DNA from: Chloroflexota bacterium
GTDB taxonomy: Bacteria; Chloroflexota; Anaerolineae; UBA4142
Length of the DNA: 37,089 nucleotides
Assembly (NCBI GenBank): GCA_023489485.1
Contig: JAMDCU010000167.1
Location: forward strand, 1 to 37,089
Direction: 5' to 3'
In this document: positions 17,166-26,264 of the stretch, piece after piece
Position numbering within the stretch: the first letter of the stretch is position 1
Layout of the letters: each line of letters begins with the position of its first letter
The notes under the pieces: generated by a model
Told to the model about the DNA's origin: nothing
Database searches by the model: none
Seen by the model: the letters and a program-made list of their open reading frames with translations, nothing else
Position numbers and translations under genes: made by a program

Positions 17166-19241
17166 CTATACTGGTCTAGTCAGCTCGGGTGGGACAGTAA
17201 GTCCGTTGAATCCATCCGAACCGGAGTTGTCGGTGACGATAACTCCAGATGTGATCGCTTTCCACACCTGCTCGGTAACGATGTTCTTCAATCTTTCTTT
17301 CTCGCTGTCAAGAATAGGCTCAAAAGCAGCGATGACACGCTCAATGAGCTCCCCGGCGACGCAAACGTTCTGGAAAGCATTTAGCACCATGTAGCTAAAT
17401 TGAGACAGCTGATCTTCGGTGATTCCTGTCGAAGCCTGTGTCAACAGCACCTGGTACGCACTTGGCGCCGAGGTCAAGTTCTCCGCCCACTGATCCGGTG
17501 AAGCTAAATCCCATCTCCATTTTGTTGACTTGATCACAGCGGCACGGTTCAATTTGTACTCTTGTTTCATAAGTAGGGCTTTTTCATCAGCATTTAGGCT
17601 TCTCAGCCTATCGCATCGCACGAGCTCCTCAATATGTAATAATGCATTGCTGGCAATTGCATCATTCATTCGCACCTTTTCCAATTCTAGTTCATACACG
17701 TCACAGAGCCGTTCTTGTATCTCGGGCGACAGAGTGACCATCGTCTTTTCCACGAAATGAATGAATTGTAGCTTTTCCGACGCTCGAGGTTGTGTTGAGT
17801 CGTTTTCCAAGTAACCCTGTGTCGCGTTTGGAGCTAAACACTTCATGACGTAGAGGGTTCGTCTGAACAGACTCTGGATAACTATCGTCCGGGGGTTGCA
17901 TTTCAAGATTGTAATCCCTTCCTCATTGGCCGGCTCACGAAAATGCATAGAATATGGGCTTAGCCTCGGAGCCAAGACGGATGGCACATTGAGTGGGTCG
18001 AGCATCCTCAAGTAGAAATAACCAATGCCTGCATTTCCCATGAACAAGCTTTTGTCCTCCCGAGTCCCGGCACCGGTATAACCCGGCGAATATGCCTGTC
18101 CTGCTTCCTTTGAGTTCAGCGCACGCACAGCGATCGCTTCGGCCCCAACCAAGTGACTCGCGTGTCCAAAATGCCGGTAGGCTTCCAGCAACAGTTCGGC
18201 ATTGCCGCCGTCACCATGGCACAGTGTGAAGGTCTGCCACCTGCGCAAACTTTGACACTCAACAGTAGTCGTGAACGTCTTCGTGATGGCAAGTTGCGCT
18301 TCGCGCTCATACACAGGTTTCCCCAATAGTTCAAGTGCCCTTAGGCGCACCAAGCCAATACCAGCTGCACCATGGCACCAAGCATTCATATCACCATGCA
18401 TTGTGAAGAAAGCAAGATTGTTCTGCAGGTAAGCCTTAATGTGCTCTTCATAATCCTCAGGGTTGTGAATACCTTTTCGAAAGTCAGGCCAGTTGCGTAT
18501 CGATTCGTCATAACAGCTGGCCTCATAGAGGAAAGCTTGTTCAGCCAGCCAATAGAGAGTGGCATCACCAAAGTAATTGCCCAGTTCCAGGAAGACAAAG
18601 CCAATGCCAGATGCTCCATGCGAGAGCCCGCATAACCCCCTTATGCAATTAGGAGAATGATCCCAGTAGACGCCAACCTTTCCGTGATATGCTGTGTTTG
18701 CGAGATGTTCCGCCGCTGAACTAATTCTCTGCAAAACCCATTGCTCATGGGTCAGGGCATAAAGATGCAGCAGTCCCAATAGCATTCCGGACACACCGTT
18801 AAGCAGATCGTCAGAGTGTGACAAGTCAAGGAAGCGATTACAGCGTCGTGCATTGTGCAGCGCCATTTCAAGATATGCGGTGTCCTTTGTAATCTCGAAG
18901 ACCTTAATCATTGTATACGAAACTCCCATTCGACCGGTGTAGAATGCATAGTTGTCATCAGGATGGTGGCGACAGTAGTGGTCAACCCAACGGATTCCTG
19001 CGATCGCCGCGCATAGGTACTTCTCAGCCTCAGTGCGTTTATAGAGTTCAAGTAGAAATAGCACTATGCCGCACACTCCGTTATAAATCGTCACCAACTC
19101 GCGCCAGATGATGTTCGCGTGCTCATCGAAGAGCATTGTCGTCCATGATGCCCGGTCTGCTTCAAACTTCGCCGAGCTCAACAATTCGTCGCCGATTCTG
19201 ATCGTTTCGTTGAGACAACGGCATTGGTCTTCTTGGTTCAT
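17166..19241 (-). CDS. LanC-type lanthionine cyclase with ~260-residue C-terminal extension
   Basis: 691 residues from the ATG at 19241 (GAAGAGGGA upstream; a GTG at 19277 is possible). The first ~420 residues are a LanC alpha-barrel with repeated G-x-G helices (LSHGASGIG, GNAGIGYFYL). The zinc ligands are visible: C289 in AWCHGAAG, and C341-H342 in LCHGDGG. The enzyme adds cysteine thiols to dehydrated Ser/Thr to form (methyl)lanthionine rings. Usual LanCs end near residue 420. Here another ~260 residues follow, including a PqqD-like pattern near the end (QFSYMVLNAFQNVCVAGELI). It is 51 bp after the elimination gene in the same operon. Confidence 0.85.
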   Translation of the reverse strand: MNQEDQCRCLNETIRIGDELLSSAKFEADRASWTTMLFDEHANIIWRELVTIYNGVCGIVLFLLELYKRTEAEKYLCAAIAGIRWVDHYCRHHPDDNYAFYTGRMGVSYTMIKVFEITKDTAYLEMALHNARRCNRFLDLSHSDDLLNGVSGMLLGLLHLYALTHEQWVLQRISSAAEHLANTAYHGKVGVYWDHSPNCIRGLCGLSHGASGIGFVFLELGNYFGDATLYWLAEQAFLYEASCYDESIRNWPDFRKGIHNPEDYEEHIKAYLQNNLAFFTMHGDMNAWCHGAAGIGLVRLRALELLGKPVYEREAQLAITKTFTTTVECQSLRRWQTFTLCHGDGGNAELLLEAYRHFGHASHLVGAEAIAVRALNSKEAGQAYSPGYTGAGTREDKSLFMGNAGIGYFYLRMLDPLNVPSVLAPRLSPYSMHFREPANEEGITILKCNPRTIVIQSLFRRTLYVMKCLAPNATQGYLENDSTQPRASEKLQFIHFVEKTMVTLSPEIQERLCDVYELELEKVRMNDAIASNALLHIEELVRCDRLRSLNADEKALLMKQEYKLNRAAVIKSTKWRWDLASPDQWAENLTSAPSAYQVLLTQASTGITEDQLSQFSYMVLNAFQNVCVAGELIERVIAAFEPILDSEKERLKNIVTEQVWKAITSGVIVTDNSGSDGFNGLTVPPELTRPV

Positions 19242-19292
19242 TAGTCTTGGTCCCTCTTCAACACTTGGCCTCAACACATCCGGTCCTGGAAT

Positions 19293-20273
19293 TCAAAGAT
19301 ACTCGAGGGCTCGTTGCATCAGATAGCTAAGATAACCTTCATCTTGATTAAAGACACCCAGACGGTTATTCGTCATGTGTACTAGGCTCTGAAGTATTGG
19401 CCACATCGATCGTTGCACGCTTGGAACGTGCGTAGCGAAATCCGATCCAAAATCAGGCGGTAGTAATAGCCGGCCATGAATTCGTGCGTCGCTAAATTGC
19501 TCCGCGATTTCGAACATTTGGCTCACCCATTCGTTTAGCCAGACCTGCTCAAACTCGGCCTTATTATTAAACGCGTTCCACAATGAGCCCAAGTATGGCA
19601 CTATCCGGTGTTCTTGGTCTCTGAATTTGGATTCATACAATTCCTGAATCTGGACTTGCGGCATTGCTTTGTTTGGATGCGAGCGAGCAGGAATAGTTAT
19701 GGGATAGATCTGATTTCGAGAAATGTACGAGTAGAATTGTCGCGCCTGCACGAGTGACATTCCCAGGGCAAAGGAAAATCCAAGGTGAAGTTGAAGCGCT
19801 GACCCTAGGGCCCGATCATACCCCCAGCAATGTGACTCACCGATAATTTGCAAGACCGTCTGAGATGAAAGCTGAAATTGTATCTCGGCGATTTCGGTGC
19901 CAGTCGGCCCGCCATACCTTTCCAGTTCGGGCTCATACGGAAGGAATTGCAGCGAGTTATTGGGGAGCAATTGTTCGCTCGGCTGGATCGTATGGACTGG
20001 AACGTCTTTGCGCTTGGAAGGATATTCCCGGAAATACGTACAGAAGAATGATTCCAATTGAGGCTTCAATATCCGTTCGATGATAGCTGTCTGTCCTTTG
20101 AGGCGCAGCCGTATGTGTGGACCACGTTCCCAATAACGGATGAAGAAAAACTGGTTGACCAGTCCTCTTGCACGTGTGTCTGCTACAAAAGGCATTAGTG
20201 CATTGGTCAAAAGATCTTCCAAGGGCTCACCATAGTACAGGTAAACTGAGAGCCAACTTAGAGAATCACACAT
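19293..20273 (-). CDS. LanB elimination domain as a separate protein (SpaB_C / thiopeptide-type)
   Basis: 326 residues. The start WLSVYLYYGEPLEDLLTN and the motif FFIRYWERGPHIRLRLKG are hallmarks of the SpaB C-terminal / thiopeptide-type biosynthesis domain. That domain removes glutamate from glutamylated Ser/Thr to give Dha/Dhb. In nisin-type NisB it is fused to the glutamylation domain; here it is a separate gene 12 bp after it, as known for pinensins and thiopeptides. The ribosome site AAGGAAGG precedes the ATG. No truncation is seen. Confidence 0.88.
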   Translation of the reverse strand: MCDSLSWLSVYLYYGEPLEDLLTNALMPFVADTRARGLVNQFFFIRYWERGPHIRLRLKGQTAIIERILKPQLESFFCTYFREYPSKRKDVPVHTIQPSEQLLPNNSLQFLPYEPELERYGGPTGTEIAEIQFQLSSQTVLQIIGESHCWGYDRALGSALQLHLGFSFALGMSLVQARQFYSYISRNQIYPITIPARSHPNKAMPQVQIQELYESKFRDQEHRIVPYLGSLWNAFNNKAEFEQVWLNEWVSQMFEIAEQFSDARIHGRLLLPPDFGSDFATHVPSVQRSMWPILQSLVHMTNNRLGVFNQDEGYLSYLMQRALEYL

Positions 20274-20285
20274 AGTACCTTCCTT

Positions 20286-23171
20286 TTACGCGGAGTACCA
20301 TTCAATTAGGAACTCTGTTGCGCAGCGTCGGTTGTCGATCTGCAAAAGCTGGTTTGAGGAAGGGAGCATTTCCACAATTATTAATTTCGTTGCCGCCTTC
20401 TTAGCCAGTGTGTCAAACAAATTGACTAGAAGAGGGTTTCGAAACGAAATGTACTGCGGTTTGCGGTCATCCGGATTGATAGATTTGGTTGGATCAAGAC
20501 CTGTGTCTTCCATCTCGGCGATTGTCGCAACATAAGCGAATACTTCTTCCGGTATACTCTGTTCAATGCGCCACTGGTTTATTCTGACGAAGTACGACCA
20601 ATCACTCTCCGCGCCACCCTTGATCGGTATGAATGTTTTGGGAAAATGCCATGCCTTCCTTTGCAGAACAATTATGTTCTCGTACACGATGCGTGGGATG
20701 ATTCTGGGAAGGTTCTCAGAGTTGTCTTTGTACTCTGGGAAACCAGTGAGAGCATCGATAAGTTTGTTCCAAGTCGGAACCTTCGCCAATGTGAACTGTT
20801 CCAGGAGCTGATAGAGCTGTGAACGGGCTCCCAGTGCCTGAAGTCCAATGTCAAATATGTATACGCGGTTTCCGGATGGTAGGTGGATCAGTTGCAGCTG
20901 GTTCCCGGAGGGCGTAACCGATATGTGCAACTCGGTCGCAGGTACTTGTTGGTTTGGGGGTAGGCTGTTTTGACCACCTGGGACGCGGGTCTCAAGTCTA
21001 AAGAGTGTAGGATGCATATTGGCATTGAATACGGAGGAGTCGCAACCTTCGACGAAAAGCTCATTGTGATTCATTGAGTCAATCCATTCACGTAATTCTG
21101 TCGTGACCGTGGGGTCAAACAGATAGAGAAAGCGACTCATCATTTTCCCAAAACCTGGAAAATGACCGTTGAAAACGCCTATTAGTCGATCTGATCCGTC
21201 CGCTTGCTGCTCCTTGTAGAATTGCATGAAAACGTCATGAGACGACCTACGGTCATTTGTTGCTGCGCAAGATAACAGTTCATTGGTCATCTCGAAATGT
21301 TCACGTTTCAGACGTATCTCCTCGCACTGAATCTCAGAGTTACGCGACTTTACAATCGCAGTCAGTTGCTGCAGCCATCTCCGGTTTCGTTGTTCCCTTT
21401 CAACAATCCTTGGGTTGAGGTTGGATCGATCACAGAGCTTGCTGATCTGTTCGGAGATGTCATCATGACCTACCCCTAGTGAGCATTTGGCTCTCGCATG
21501 GCGTTCTTGTCTTAATCTCTCAGTTTCCGGTTTCTTGAAATCGCGATAATAATCCTCGTAAAAAGTCAGCAGATCAACCGAAGCAGTTGTTCCATACTTC
21601 CGAAGAAAATAGGCCAACATCTCGTCGTGCGCGTCTTGGTGATATTCGAATCTCATTGCCTCTTGGAATAAGTCATTCAAAGCGACTACTATCTGCTCGA
21701 GCTGCAAAGGATCAATCTCTGGAGCATGACGTGTTCTGGTATCTTCAAAGAGAATTCTCTCGGGGGTGAAATAGAATCGGGTCTCAGTCTTACGCGTAAA
21801 CACCTCAGTCTTGGGACTCGGCGCCAACCTGGTGTCTTGATCCATCTCCGCGCCATGACTTTCTTCCGAGGCGCATTCCTTATGAACCAATGCTGGCTCT
21901 GTAGCGTCGCGAAGTCTAGAGCAGATCTCCTTCAGCCGACTATACACTTCCTCTAGTATTTGCGCACGAAGTTGGATACCTGCCACACTGTACCGATCGG
22001 CCATACAGCGGATATCGTTGAGCAAGGCAACAACGTCGTGAAGCTCTGTGGAATCAGAATCGATTTGGCGAAGCCTTTCGGTCAATCTTATGTCCCAATC
22101 AGGGTTCAGCGCGGAAACACCAACATCAATCTCCAAGAAACCAAGTTCGATTAATCGGTTGAGGTAAGCCTGGAGTTCTTGACGCGATGCGCTTACACAG
22201 TCGTCTTGAGCCAAGATCTCAACCAAGTCGCGATAGGTTACTCCTTCTCCTTTTGCTGACATTAACTGAATTAGAAGTTCCAAGACCGGGTTGGCAGCTA
22301 GATGCTGAAATGATTCCACATTATTAACATTGACAAGGTAGACGTAACAGTCCCGCTTCTTCGATAGGCTTGGGTTGGGACGCAAGAGAAAGGTCCCAGA
22401 TATACTGGGGTGTTTTGCCAATAAACCGGTAAGATATTGTCCGATGGCATTATTGAGCCGAATTCGGCTCTCAAGATGCCAGGGGCTGAGATCATGTTGT
22501 TGAACATTCGATGGGTCCTCATTCAGACTGAGGTGGATCGTATCTCTGAGGTTCATTATGGAAAGCGGGGTAAACGTACTGAATGGAGAGGTCTTGGCGT
22601 ACATTCGCGACACGTATTTCAATATGTTTCTTTCTGTCTGTGGGTCGGGCTTCCGAGAGGCGTGCGAAGCATTTCTCACATATCTTGGTATTGCGTTTGT
22701 CAACAGATTATGGCTCGATAGCAGAAGGCCTTTCTGCAAAGCATCGTCTTTGGCTAGTTCACAGAGATTCGTTCTGGCACGCGCGATTTCGTGGGAGTGT
22801 GCAGCACCTCCTTCCTCCATCAAGATGTGAACGCGATCTTGTGTTCGAAGATAATTCTGCAGATCGTGAATCACGTCGTCAGGTAGGATTGCAGAGAGTG
22901 CTGAAATTCTGTCCGGCAGAATGTACCTCTTGTTGAATATGTCGCGTCTTAGACCCAGGAGAGACATTCTCGTCCTGACATGGGCTGTAGAGCCAATCAC
23001 TTCAAACAGCCTCTCGCTCAGCGTATTGCTTAGTGCGTTGAGTTCTCGGGAACTTTCGTAGATCCTGTTTGAATACTCCATCGACGTGTCGGAATTGAGC
23101 AATTCCAATCTGTCGAATGGTCCACCGCCGATCCGAACAATCAGATAGGGGAACACTCTCATCATAACCAT
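20286..23171 (-). CDS. LanB glutamylation domain (lantibiotic dehydratase N-terminal part)
   Basis: 961 residues. The LanB signature RMYAKTSPFSTFT lies at about residues 189-201. The length and the C-terminal end fit a glutamyl-tRNA-dependent dehydratase lacking its elimination domain, which the next gene supplies. The enzyme transfers glutamate from Glu-tRNA to Ser/Thr of the precursor core. A Lys/Glu-rich middle (about 430-560) looks like an insert. GGAAGGG lies upstream of the ATG; an internal ATG three codons on is equally possible. Confidence 0.88.
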   Translation of the reverse strand: MVMMRVFPYLIVRIGGGPFDRLELLNSDTSMEYSNRIYESSRELNALSNTLSERLFEVIGSTAHVRTRMSLLGLRRDIFNKRYILPDRISALSAILPDDVIHDLQNYLRTQDRVHILMEEGGAAHSHEIARARTNLCELAKDDALQKGLLLSSHNLLTNAIPRYVRNASHASRKPDPQTERNILKYVSRMYAKTSPFSTFTPLSIMNLRDTIHLSLNEDPSNVQQHDLSPWHLESRIRLNNAIGQYLTGLLAKHPSISGTFLLRPNPSLSKKRDCYVYLVNVNNVESFQHLAANPVLELLIQLMSAKGEGVTYRDLVEILAQDDCVSASRQELQAYLNRLIELGFLEIDVGVSALNPDWDIRLTERLRQIDSDSTELHDVVALLNDIRCMADRYSVAGIQLRAQILEEVYSRLKEICSRLRDATEPALVHKECASEESHGAEMDQDTRLAPSPKTEVFTRKTETRFYFTPERILFEDTRTRHAPEIDPLQLEQIVVALNDLFQEAMRFEYHQDAHDEMLAYFLRKYGTTASVDLLTFYEDYYRDFKKPETERLRQERHARAKCSLGVGHDDISEQISKLCDRSNLNPRIVEREQRNRRWLQQLTAIVKSRNSEIQCEEIRLKREHFEMTNELLSCAATNDRRSSHDVFMQFYKEQQADGSDRLIGVFNGHFPGFGKMMSRFLYLFDPTVTTELREWIDSMNHNELFVEGCDSSVFNANMHPTLFRLETRVPGGQNSLPPNQQVPATELHISVTPSGNQLQLIHLPSGNRVYIFDIGLQALGARSQLYQLLEQFTLAKVPTWNKLIDALTGFPEYKDNSENLPRIIPRIVYENIIVLQRKAWHFPKTFIPIKGGAESDWSYFVRINQWRIEQSIPEEVFAYVATIAEMEDTGLDPTKSINPDDRKPQYISFRNPLLVNLFDTLAKKAATKLIIVEMLPSSNQLLQIDNRRCATEFLIEWYSA

Positions 23172-23786
23172 TCAGATAACCCTTCCAGCCAGACGATGGG
23201 ATTCATCAATCACGGGCACAAACCCGCCAACTCATGGCTGGATCAACAGTTCGCTGGTTACATCGCAGAAGACATCGTCAACACAAACATCCCGCGAGGA
23301 AGTACTTGGCAGTCCCTTCCCGCAAACAAGTGAAATGTTTCCAAGAATCTCGGCCGACAGACCAGGATGAAGGACAATGTTGCCCACCCCGTCGTTTATG
23401 TACTGCTCGGTGACGAAACCGTGAGGTTGGCCATCGTGTGAGATAGGTCAGCTTGGCCCCCTTTCACTGGCTCTCGGCTGCCAGCCGGTAGAACCTCTCC
23501 CGATGTCTTGTACAAGCTAAGGTACGAAAGCAACCCATTTGAGAGCGCATACTCGCCTCGCATAAACTTGCAGGTTTCTCAATGCGAGTACAGCACTATC
23601 GCCGCGAGCAGAGTGGGTGATTGCAGACAATCAAGACGCTCGACTATGGATGAATCGTTGATAACCGCAGGAGGCAACTACGGGCTGGGCGTCCGCATGG
23701 ACCAAGGTCTTTCCCGAATCATGATTCGTTATTGGATGACTCTAGAGTTCCGACACATTGGGACTAACAACCATCCTCAAATTGAT
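23172..23786. other. ~600-bp gap between lanB1 and the C39 gene
   Basis: No gene is firmly supported. On the minus strand, 23232-23387 is a 51-codon frame from GTG with three Cys and a Ser/Thr-rich segment (LPSTSSRDVCVDDVFCDVTS). A 55-codon ATG frame lies near 23400-23565. A third frame ends ERFYRLAAESQ, which resembles an ABC-exporter C-terminus. The interval may be the remains of a transporter once fused to the C39 domain. Confidence 0.35.
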
Positions 23787-24290
23787 CTAGATTTGCCCAA
23801 GGTGTCCTGCCGTCCGAGTGTCGTCTTCCTTGCGGAAGCTTGAGACTGGCTCCAGCAACAAGAGTACACCCTCATTCGTGTTGTGGGCGTCAGAACGCAA
23901 CCAGCCTTTCAAGAACTGTGCTCTACTATAACTGATTTTCCCGAGCGCCGGGTCTGCGACGTGGACATCTCGGCGCCCGATCCTGTAAATCACCACGAAG
24001 TGAATTCCATACCAATGCGCAATCGCTGGTAAGGGCATATGGCCTAAATTCTCATACGACACGCGAACCGCTAGTGAGCGCATTCCGATTTGCGAAGCTG
24101 CGCGTCCGAGTCGAAAGATCGATGTCCCGTTTGATTTCAATGAGCACAATTCGCGCAAGTACTCCATGGAGCATGGTTTTCCATAGTACTCCGCAATGAT
24201 GCGAAGGCAGGCTGGCCCACATTCTGTCGGGTCAGTCTGCTTATGAAAGGGGAAAAAGCCTTCTGGTCTTTCCATCTTCGCATTGTACAT
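23787..24290 (-). CDS. Stand-alone C39 peptidase (double-glycine leader protease)
   Basis: 167 residues. The bacteriocin-processing C39 pattern is clear: Q18 and catalytic C24 in QTDPTECGPACLR, H97 in WYGIHFVV, and D113 in VHVADPALG. These proteases cut peptide leaders after GG/GA. Normally the domain is the N-terminus of an exporter of ~700 residues. Here the protein ends soon after LLLLEPVSSF, where the membrane part would begin. It is either truncated or a dedicated soluble peptidase working with the separate ABC exporter. GAGG lies five bases before the ATG. Confidence 0.85.
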   Translation of the reverse strand: MYNAKMERPEGFFPFHKQTDPTECGPACLRIIAEYYGKPCSMEYLRELCSLKSNGTSIFRLGRAASQIGMRSLAVRVSYENLGHMPLPAIAHWYGIHFVVIYRIGRRDVHVADPALGKISYSRAQFLKGWLRSDAHNTNEGVLLLLEPVSSFRKEDDTRTAGHLGQI

Positions 24291-25067
24291 ATCGGCCTCA
24301 TTATGCTGAGCGAGGGAATGCCTGTTTTGACTGGATCATATCAAAGGTGGCGCAAGTTCAGCTATCAGTAATGAGGTCTTCGGGCATTCTCTATTTTTCG
24401 GTAAGTAGATCCCCATTCTGATATCCGACATGCGAATATATGTATACGACTTGACATAGTGAATGTTGTAATAACGGCCTTGCCTCTGCTGGAGCACACG
24501 GCCAACCTACGTGTCCTCCGCGAGCTCCAGATCTGTACAACCTCGGAACAATCCTACGGAAGTTCACACATAACTTCAGACAGATTTGCTTGACGTCGCG
24601 ATTGAGCCTCTCTTGTTCACCAACCGATGCGATATGTGACCGCCAAGTCCGGCCCGATACAAGAGAACCTGATTCAGCTGCCTGCCGCGTCACCCGATTG
24701 TACTGGTGGTAAATGAGACTGGCAACTGTTGCGCTCATTTGTGTGCGCGAATAAGTTAGTCAGGCGGAACGACTCACCCTGCCAAAGTCAATTGACTACG
24801 TAACCCTATTTGGATGGCATAGTCTTTGCGATAACAAACTTTCGAGTGCTCCTCTAGCGAAATGACGCAGTAAACGTTCGCCTGAATACATTTTGATCAC
24901 TACGCTAGTCCGCACCCTTGTGCGTATATCACCGTGCTTTCGGGTAACTAGAGGTGTACATATGCAAGCGCACCCATTCTGCTCCTGCTATACGAACGCA
25001 AGGTAAGCCAGGCAGCCCGTGCTACTCAGAACAATTCGTGTTCTCGCGTCCTGGTCGTGAAAACGGT
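24291..25067. other. ~780 bp without a recognised gene
   Basis: A 115-codon minus-strand frame (24391-24738) lacks a ribosome site and family features, and I do not call it. The stretch holds the left copy of the 24-bp inverted repeat that flanks the precursor gene. No promoter or terminator is clear. Confidence 0.4.
24954..24977 (+). repeat. Left arm of 24-bp perfect inverted repeat flanking lanA
   Basis: The arm begins GTGTACATATGC and ends GCGCACCCAT, with the exact reverse complement at 25404-25427. The match stops abruptly on both sides. A perfect 24-bp match is far beyond chance in a 37-kb window. Confidence 0.9.
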
Positions 25068-25280
25068 TCACCTGCAGTGGGTCGCCGAACAACCACCCTC
25101 GCAAGTGCAGTACCCATTGGTACAGCCATTGGAATACTGAGGTGTGGTAGGGCACCACTCTGGGCAAGCAAATGTCGCTTCAGTGGCGCCCCGCAAGCGC
25201 ATCTGTTCGTCGTCACTCAAATTCGTGACGAAGCTTTGAACCTTGAGTTCATCAAGGGTCAGTTTTCTATTCTTTTCCAT
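25068..25280 (-). CDS. Class I lanthipeptide precursor peptide (LanA)
   Basis: 70 residues from the ATG at 25280. A longer frame to 25334 lacks a ribosome site, whereas AAGGAGGT stands just before this ATG. The leader (MEKNRKLTLDELKVQSFVTN) matches the pinensin-type class I leader with its LdelKVqSFvT motif. LSDDEQMRLRGA follows, with L at -12, S at -11, E at -8, L at -4, G at -2 and A at -1 relative to the predicted cut: a double-glycine-type site for the neighbouring C39 peptidase. The 38-residue core has seven Cys and nine Ser/Thr, rich in Gly and Asn, so several (methyl)lanthionine rings are possible. It is the first gene of the biosynthetic strand. Confidence 0.9.
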   Translation of the reverse strand: MEKNRKLTLDELKVQSFVTNLSDDEQMRLRGATEATFACPEWCPTTPQYSNGCTNGYCTCEGGCSATHCR

Positions 25281-25284
25281 TTGA

Positions 25285-25292
25285 CCTCCTTC
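25285..25292 (-). promoter_or_regulatory. Strong ribosome binding site of lanA
   Basis: The minus strand reads AAGGAGGT four bases before the ATG at 25280. It decides the start of the 70-residue precursor over the longer upstream frame. Confidence 0.85.
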
Positions 25293-25403
25293 TGATCTAG
25301 AGTTCCTGAACCGGAAAAGAACACTCCTTGTCACTGAGCAAATGCCGACACTCCTGAAAGACAGACGGCTCTTCAGTTCCGGTCACTGCTACAGCCTAGA
25401 CGC

Positions 25404-25427
25404 ATGGGTGCGCTTGCATATGTACAC
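25404..25427 (-). repeat. Right arm of 24-bp perfect inverted repeat flanking lanA
   Basis: On the plus strand it begins ATGGGTGCGC and ends ATATGTACAC, the exact reverse complement of 24954-24977. The two arms enclose lanA and 426 bp. Confidence 0.9.
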
Positions 25428-26177
25428 GATCTCAACAGATGAATTCAGCGCGAGTCTCCGGAGCGATTTAGCTTTGGTGCTATGGGTCCACCTCCATCGT
25501 TGCTCGATTTGAAGACATTGCAGAGTGTTCAAGACTCTTCCTCAGGTTAGGCGCTCGAAACGACATTAACAAGCAAAAGACCGAAGTGCGCTCCCGACAT
25601 TCGCCTTCCGCCCATCAAGCATGTAGGGGCTTAGCTATGGGATAAGAGACTGAAGATACTCTTCCTGGGTGAAGTGGAGATTGGGAGATACCAGGGTCTC
25701 ATATCGGGGAGTCTGAAATAACACACTTTCGGCATTGCTCAATTGCCATGGACGCCGAAGTGGATGGTAGGAAGGTTGGTTGGGAAGGCGTCGATAGCGA
25801 ACTCTACGCAACCCAACCAGGTATGTCTTACCGTTGGGAACAAATGGGTGTGCGTAAAGGAATTGCAAGCGGAACTGGTCTCGAATAGGTTGAGTTCTTG
25901 TCGCAACTGAATTGCCGTACCAAAGCTGCGCGCTGACCTAATCGCTGGTTTTTGGCTAGTGGGCAGAGGTTGGTCGAAGTGATTACGACGAGACTGCAGA
26001 GGCACCGGAGTTGTCCTCCTTTTCATATGCGCGTGGCGAATACGTGCAACGCCAAGTGAAGGAGTTCTGGGCTGAAGACCTGTCTCCTGCATTCCGCGAA
26101 TACGGCGCACAGTTAATCTATTCCAATACGCACGATCATGTAGTGTCGTCTGCGGCCATGTTTATGACCGGAATAGG

Positions 26178-26211
26178 ACACCACCCTGACCGGGTCCGGC
26201 CAGGGTGGTGT
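26178..26211 (-). terminator. Hairpin after the response-regulator gene
   Basis: ACACCACCCTG (26178-26188) pairs perfectly with CAGGGTGGTGT (26201-26211), with further pairs toward the loop after one mismatch. It lies 54 bp beyond the operon's last stop codon. There is no strong T-run, so termination is likely but not certain. Confidence 0.55.
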
Positions 26212-26264
26212 GGACGAAAGATCTATGGCTGCTCCTGAGGCTCAGCTATGAATGAAGCGACTTT

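Larger units (their letters stand above)
25281..26177. other. ~900 bp between lanA and the pheromone operon, no supported gene
   Basis: This holds the lanA ribosome site, the right copy of the 24-bp repeat and presumably the lanA promoter, which I cannot pinpoint. Minus-strand frames at 25635-25868 and 25739-26110 have no recognisable family and no good start, and may be eroded coding DNA. Confidence 0.4.

Noticed and set aside
24391-24738. 115-codon minus-strand frame between lanA and the C39 gene
   Set aside because: No ribosome site, no family features, and not needed by the cluster.
25635-26110. Minus-strand frames between lanA and the response regulator
   Set aside because: No good start or recognised family; look like eroded sequence.
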